This document shows, piece by piece, positions 59,001 to 64,000 of a stretch of DNA of 64,000 bases. This DNA comes from Strongylocentrotus purpuratus. Lineage: Eukaryota > Echinodermata > Echinoidea > Camarodonta > Strongylocentrotidae. Position 1 is the first letter of the stretch. Every line of letters begins with the position of its first letter. Location: contig NW_022145599.1 in the NCBI RefSeq assembly GCF_000002235.5, positions 6,114,781-6,178,780 of the forward strand, written 5' to 3'. The position numbers and the translations under genes were made by a program. Under the pieces are notes generated by a model. The model was given only the letters and a program-made list of their open reading frames with translations, was not told the DNA's origin and did no database searches.

Positions 59001-61270
59001 ATTGAATTGAATTTATTTATTCACGGTAAAACTCACATCAGCCTAAAAAGACTGCTTTTCAGCAAGTCCGTGTAAAAAGCATAAAACAGATCATAAATAC
59101 ATAGGAAAAACTAATTAAAAATGACATACGTGCATATAATACAAAATTAAATAACAAGCATAAAGAAAAACAAAATTAAGTAATAGTTAACATATTAAAT
59201 GAAAATAACAGACATAGATATGTGTCATAACAAGTGTAATTTTAATCGTTAGGCATAGGGGAAGAGTAGAATGGGATAGCATGAGAAAAGAACAAAGAAA
59301 GAGAGAATGTGAGGAAAGAGAGATAGAAGAAGAAGAGATGAAAAGGGATATTATCATCATAGTCCTGACAAATCTCTGTGTTCTTTTTTTGTGGGTCTTC
59401 TTGTACATGTTTCGTAGATTTCCGCGACAATAACCATAATAATGTTGTGCATTACGTGAGACCTTTTCTTCCTCCTAAAAATAAATGTAGCCTATACAGT
59501 CTTAGATACACGCACTATAATGAAACAGTTTCCTTGCACTTACATCAAATACAGGATGTTTGCCACGGACATTCCAATCTTCTCACTCCATACACCAAAT
59601 GTCTTTATATCTCCTAAAAAGAAACTATAATGATAAATAGGATGAGAAAGACACAAAAAAGTTTAAGCCACAAACAGGGGACAACTACAACTACAACTGC
59701 TGCAACTACCTATCTTTTTTTTTTCTTTCTATGTTGTTCCTGGCAAATGAATAGTTAACAAGCGGATTTTGAACTTGACATCGTCTCATGACTGTATGTT
59801 AGAAAATACAGCTGGGAAAATTACAACTGAATGTAAATTTTGGAACGCAGATGGGTATCAAAGATGGGTAATAAAGATGGGATATTATACAAATATTGAC
59901 TGCTCATGAGGATGATGGTGGGAATTATCACTCCCAAGGTGGTGTTCATACCGGCCCTTCTATCATCCCCCAGGCGAAGGCGAGAGGTTATAGAAGGGCC
60001 GGCATGAACACAACCGAGGGAGTGATAATTTCCTCCATCATCCGATTACAGAGCAGTCCATATTTGTTTTATATACCTCATCCTTTTCATTGATTTATGA
60101 ATAGGTCTAGAAAAGAAATCCAATAACAAGAGTCTCTATGCTCCTCACAGTAATATATTTACAGTCTTTTGAAGCTCAAAACAGTTTCAAATAAGGCTAA
60201 AAGATATCCAAGTAAGGCAATACAGCTACTCAGTGCGGCCCAGCCTTAATTGCATGGATTGAGCGCGCATTTGAAATCTTGTACGCTCTGTGTGCAAAAG
60301 TCGCGGAGGGGTTAGGAGTTCTATCACAGGGTTTGATAGTAGGCCTATCAAACCCTCTGACGCAATGATAGATCGAAATGCTCCTTGTCATGTGATATAG
60401 TTTTGACCAATCAGTGAATGACAATCTATGTATGAGGTATATAACAATGAATGTAGCCAAAATTTCACAAACACACGCACATACATACGCGCGCAACACC
60501 CACACACGCACGCCCACATACACGAAAATGTATATATATATATATATATATATACATATATATAAATGCGTGTGTGCGTGTGTGGGTGTGTGTGTGGGTG
60601 TGTGTTTAATCCCATATCTATATCTTTAAAGCCTGCGTCCATATCTCTAAAATACAAACCAAAATATGCAATGAATAAATTATTAACCTGAATATGTCCT
60701 AACGAATTAGCATTATTCTGGTGACATCTACAATTCTTCTTAATTTTTGTGATAAACTAAGGAACAGTACCCTGTATACTCTCCTGAAAAAGAAATCAAA
60801 TTATTTTTGATATTTTTATTAGCATTATTTTTATTATTATATTGTCATTGAAAAAAAAGAAGGATAACATGCATGGCTGTAGAAAAGAACGAGATAATAT
60901 AATCAGGTTGGACCCAATCTCTATGTAGTCATTATTATTATGGTTACTGTATAAAACTATCTTAATGTCCCAAACTGAAAATATATCACCATATATCGTA
61001 CATGTTTACACGATACATCGTATGTATATATTTCTTTTTGCACGTACCATATACCGATAACGCTAATTGACAGCCATGGCAGCAAAATACGATAGATATA
61101 AACAGTATAATTATGTAAACATATACGTACCTCTTATTTTTTGGAGTGGGTACATCCTTGAGCACGTATTCAGTACGGAGAATGGCTGCAGATAATACAG
61201 CAATGGTCAGTCCTAATATAACGCAGATTAGAAGGGCAACATACCCCAAGACAGTCAAGATCATAGCCAT
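50025..61270 (-). CDS. CYP46A1-like: CYP46A1-like cytochrome P450, gene 2
   Basis: Exons 5' to 3': 61131-61270, 59544-59613, 58466-58547, 57380-57540, 56659-56797, 56207-56320, 55390-55618, 54576-54648, 54181-54265, 53338-53448, 51224-51318, 50845-50917, 50025-50165. Every exon has the same length and phase as in gene 1, with intact GT-AG sites and the same motifs (AGQETTS, KETLRLY, FNPDRF, FPFSMGQRSCIG), so it looks functional. Exon 7 differs from gene 1 at five of 76 codons. Exon 2 is open only in the frame that aligns with CYP46A1 (EKIGMSVANILYLM); the frame implied by direct splicing to exon 1 has TGA. This supports a missed microexon in intron 1 in both genes. Introns carry several insertions absent from gene 1. 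An ER-bound sterol or lipid monooxygenase is the family expectation; specific substrate unknown. Confidence 0.9.
50602..50809. mobile_element. 208-bp C/G-ended MITE in intron 12 of gene 2
   Basis: Flanked by TACCAAC at 50595-50601 and 50810-50816. Ends are CCCCCCCCTCCCACTC and GAGTGGGGGGGG. Gene 1 has the empty site AATTACCAACTAAGAGCAAA at 36274. A related copy is at 47316-47472. Confidence 0.8.
51725..52620 (+). mobile_element. Non-LTR retrotransposon (LINE) pol 3' fragment
   Basis: Antisense in intron 10 of gene 2. Encodes the end of an endonuclease-reverse transcriptase ORF in pieces: MHKDKTKYM, ERVSSYLGQTL; SGWMNFGRYKDML, RRRMFNQCIL; then SLRDKINHKVIRQKSKVED, SKWRWTGHVARLQDN, RMGKRRRGGWRDDPT and a stop, followed by GATAGATAGATA. 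It is itself split by a (CAGTT)n-tailed piece (about 51955-52040) and an (ATA)n-headed piece (about 52165-52212). Absent from gene 1, so inserted after the duplication. Confidence 0.85.
58972..59165. repeat. (GAATT)n-tailed retroelement piece, P450 gene 2
   Basis: Counterpart of 43594-43900, in intron 2. The pentamer run differs (GAATTGAATTGAATTGAATT after an extra TTTATTTTTTTAATT), showing tail-length change since duplication. Confidence 0.6.
59890..60066. mobile_element. 177-bp foldback MITE in intron 1 of gene 2
   Basis: Ends CAAATATTGACTGCTC and GAGCAGTCCATATTTG pair with one mismatch. Inner arms GAATTATCACTCCC/GGGAGTGATAATTTCC and CCGGCCCTTCTAT/ATAGAAGGGCCGGC extend the hairpin over nearly the whole length. 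Not present in gene 1. Confidence 0.75.
60328..60356. repeat. Short perfect palindrome
   Basis: AGGGTTTGATAG, five-base loop, CTATCAAACCCT. Intron 1 of gene 2. Confidence 0.6.
60527..60606. repeat. (TA)n and (TG)n microsatellites
   Basis: (TA)n at about 60531-60562 followed by (TGTGTG/TGGG)n to 60606, in intron 1 of gene 2, with CA-rich sequence just before. Confidence 0.85.
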
Positions 61271-61323
61271 AGTTTCAATGATACATGCAGCCGATGTTCA
61301 CTCTGGATCAAATATGGATACAG

Positions 61324-61336
61324 CTATATAATATAT
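61324..61336 (-). promoter_or_regulatory. TATA-like element upstream of P450 gene 2
   Basis: TATATTATATAG on the minus strand, 54-66 bases before the start codon, equivalent to 45268-45281. Confidence 0.3.
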
Positions 61337-61756
61337 TTCAAAAGGCTCATATTCACGTGAAAACGTACGAGAATTCACTGCAACCAAAATCGTATGAACG
61401 ACAAAGTCATCTATGCCAGATATATGAGGAATATACACATACAATACTTTATTATAATAGTTCACTGATGCCTGATGGAAATACAGTGCTATATTGCGAG
61501 TTACTGCTGTGCTGTTGTTTACATGTCATAAAGTTCAAGTTCCCATTATTTTGTCGCTCGAATTATGCTTTTTGAACAACTCTTCTATTTTCTCTCGTTT
61601 GCTTCATTCACTGTTATCATAATGAGGTACAATTGTTTTTATATCCCGAAGATGACAGAACTACTACTATTCGAAGAAACATCATGTTACAGCCGTCGGT
61701 TTATTGACTGCTGATGATAACGTAGGGTGAAAAAAAGAAGACTATAACGTCACTGG

Positions 61757-62160
61757 TTCAGTTCAGTTCAGTTCAGTTCAGTTTATTAAAAAACACATGG
61801 CATAGTAATCATGACGAACAAACATGATCCAAATTGAGACCCCAAAAAGCAATGCTTGTGAGTGGGGTCCCTGTGGAGGGTGGACATCTCAATCCCAGCG
61901 GATTGGCAAAGAGACCAACATGTTTCAAGGATCTGCGTAATTCAAAACATGAAAGATGGTAGGATACGATCATGTATACGATACAGTCTCACGCGCGCAG
62001 AGCCCCCAAAACAAGCAGGTCCCAGAGTCCGCCAACCGAGATCAAGAAGTTCATTCACAACAACAAAAACATGGTAATGTACACAAATTATTACAAGGAA
62101 ATGGCAAGGTTGTGTAACTTAATAACGTTAACAAGGAAAAAAGCATGTATTAACAATTAC
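61757..62160. repeat. (CAGTT)n-tailed retroelement piece
   Basis: Four CAGTT units then TTTATTAAAAAACACATGGC and about 380 bp absent from the matching place upstream of gene 1 (about 45720-45740). Upstream flank of P450 gene 2. Confidence 0.5.
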
Positions 62161-62380
62161 TGATTACAAGGTTATATAAATTTAAAACATTTAGAAAGAA
62201 ACAAACTCGGGTAGCAGAGTAGACGTTGACCCCAGTTCGGGACACGATTCATGTCCGCTGCTAGTCCATTTTGATATATTTTGTATGTTATCAATCATCC
62301 TGTCCTCTCTAACACTATCGCTCGACTAGATCCGGTTAAGCCCTATTACCAACTCAATCTGTAAAATCCATATAAATATT

Positions 62381-63127
62381 CAACTCATTTCAATTCAATG
62401 TTATTTCACATCTCTTTAAAAACATATCATCAGAAGATATTCAAACAAATCAATATAAATACTAGACTTTAATTCGTCACTTTGACGAATTAGGTGATAC
62501 GTAAGCTATTTTTGTATCATGAAAGTGTGCCGATGATGATCTAATGATGATATTCATAAATACGATAATGACGATATTGATGATGATGATTTTTTTGGTT
62601 TTAAATGACGATGACCATGATTAAAAGTGGGATAGCGCCCCCTTCAGGTATTCGATAGAGAATTGTTATATGATTAAACTATTAATTTACTAAACAAGCT
62701 CAAATTTTCGCCTGATTGCAGAGCCTACCAATCATTGAACTGATATTTTGACGCACTAAATACGCAACATAATGAACAAGTCTAGACTGGAATGTAGTAT
62801 CAATCACCTTCCATAGGCATAACACGCATATTTAGCAAAAATCTGACATATGTCGCCTTTAATCGTAATTTGCACCATAATGATGTCATCAAAATGAATA
62901 AAAATTGTAATGATCTTGTGGAAAATTGTCTCAGCCACAACATATCAAATTTAGAAGAAGAGCGATCAATATTTACAGACATTCATTAGATTTCCCATAA
63001 ATATGCTGACGTCATAATGTGCGTATTCGTATTTTGATTTCCAAGGCTATTATAATAACGTCACGATGTACTTAATGGCCAAATGAGACATGAAATCATA
63101 TCTCCTACTCATACAGCGTGTTTCTAT
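62381..63127. other. AT-rich intergenic stretch
   Basis: Beyond the duplication. No gene recognised. Contains a small hairpin AATTCGTCACTTTGACGAATT (62471-62491) and GATGAT repeats near 62530-62590. Confidence 0.3.
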
Positions 63128-63747
63128 TATACCCTTTTCACATCTACCAAATATTGCTTAACCCCGGGAAATAGGTGGGGCTAAGGGGGCTCTTAGCCCC
63201 ACCAATTCCTTCCTTAGCCCCACCATTATTACCCGGGGTAATTTTAGCCGGCTTTCTGTTCACATTACGTTTTGCCAAAGTGGGCTAACCCCACAAATAG
63301 TACGGGACTATCTGGCCCTGCAAAATAGCAGGGTTAGCCGGGCAATTGCGGGGTTAGCCGGGCAATTGTGGTGCTAAGCTGCGTAGTGTGAATCCGAACC
63401 GGGCTAAGGAGAAGCGGGGCTAAGCAACAGCCAATCACAGACAGCGTGGTCGTGTGGTCGTGAATTTGCATTTATCGCGCGCTATGCATGCAGTTCACGT
63501 TACGCATGCATGCAGTTCACGTTACGCATGCGCGGTAGCAAAAGCATTAATATTCATGAGCTATCGAATAGTCCGGGGCTAAGGCGAACGTAGTGTGAAT
63601 CGCGTGAAATTTCTTAACCCCGGCTAAGCACATAGTCCGGGGTTAAGAAAATAGATGTGAACAGCAAAAAAAATAGTATGGGGTTAAGGATAGTATGGGG
63701 TTAAGGATAGTCCGGGGTTAAGAAAAATAGATGTGAAAAGGGTATAA
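63128..63747. mobile_element. 620-bp palindromic DNA transposon
   Basis: Perfect 19-bp ends TATACCCTTTTCACATCTA and TAGATGTGAAAAGGGTATA. Inside, GCTTAACCCCGG and CCGGGGTTAAG-type motifs recur in both orientations, with short direct repeats of GCAGTTCACGTTACGCATGC (63490-63530). No transposase frame. Confidence 0.85.
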
Positions 63748-64000
63748 GTTATACTGTATGTATCCGGCTGAAGAAATAAGCGTATAATGCCAGGTAAGGG
63801 CACTTTCTATCTACGCGCTTTCCGATCTAGCAAAAAAAAAACGGCCGTGAAAAAGTATATCGAACTCTGGCTAATTAGGTCACCGCAAAGTATTGTGGGA
63901 CTGCTGGTTCAACCCGGGATTGTATTGTCGCGAGCGTCGGGGTAAAATATTCCGATCACGTGATCACTCCTATTTCCGGTTTCTCCCCGGTATGTGCACT
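63748..64000. other. CpG-containing edge, possible promoter
   Basis: The last 250 bases are richer in CpG than the flanks and contain GATCACGTGATC (E-box CACGTG) and ATTTCCGGTTTC (ETS-like). This could be the promoter of a gene beyond the window. No coding sequence is visible. Confidence 0.2.

Larger units (their letters stand above)
46960..62380. repeat. Segmental duplication, copy 2
   Basis: Second half of the tandem duplication, colinear with 34360-45920 and about 3.9 kb longer. Much of the excess is the 2.1-kb element at 47781-49911, the LINE fragment at 51725-52620 and smaller inserts. Confidence 0.85.

Noticed and set aside
59544..59613. Premature stop in exon 2 of P450 gene 2
   Set aside because: The TGA appears only in the frame given by direct splicing to exon 1. 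The frame that aligns with CYP46A1 and matches exon 3 is open in both genes.

Overview
This is an intron-rich, AT-rich animal sequence packed with repeats. Spliced genes, DNA-transposon relics, BEL/Pao and Gypsy retroelements, a CYP46-like P450 pair and a kelch-PHD (RAG2-like) relic together suggest an invertebrate deuterostome, most likely an echinoderm such as a sea urchin. That assignment is inference; there is no rRNA or mitochondrial marker to fix it.

Layout. (1) 1-7.4 kb is a graveyard. It holds a decayed RAG2-like kelch plus PHD-finger gene on the minus strand (382-1250), Gypsy and BEL/Pao fragments, a 2 kb GTGATTGTCCTGGTGACG-type minisatellite and a short tandem repeat. (2) 7455-12269 is one young BEL/Pao LTR retrotransposon on the minus strand, with 866-bp LTRs differing at one base I could see, a CACCC target duplication, and a large deletion of reverse transcriptase, RNase H and most of integrase. 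About 1.4 kb of non-pol sequence lies before its 3' LTR. (3) 12.3-31 kb holds three tandem units of about 6 kb. Each carries a two-exon minus-strand gene for a multipass membrane protein whose architecture resembles the insect/invertebrate gustatory-receptor-like (GRL) superfamily. Copies B and C keep frame across the splice; copy A has a 7-bp deletion that breaks it. (4) 31-34 kb is mostly non-coding, with one possible small secreted peptide. (5) 34.4-62.4 kb is a tandem duplication of about 12-15 kb. Each half carries a minus-strand CYP46A1-like cytochrome P450 gene (35701-45205 and 50025-61270). I could place 13 exons of identical length and phase in both, with all P450 signature motifs. 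(6) 62.4-64 kb has little except a palindromic transposon and a possible promoter at the edge.

Because both gene families are recent duplicates, each paralogue serves as the empty site for insertions in the other. This exposes many small transposons with clean target duplications, including a hAT-like family with ends CAGG-GCGGATCCAG. One member of that family has grown to 2.1 kb by holding ten copies of a satellite of about 110 bp.
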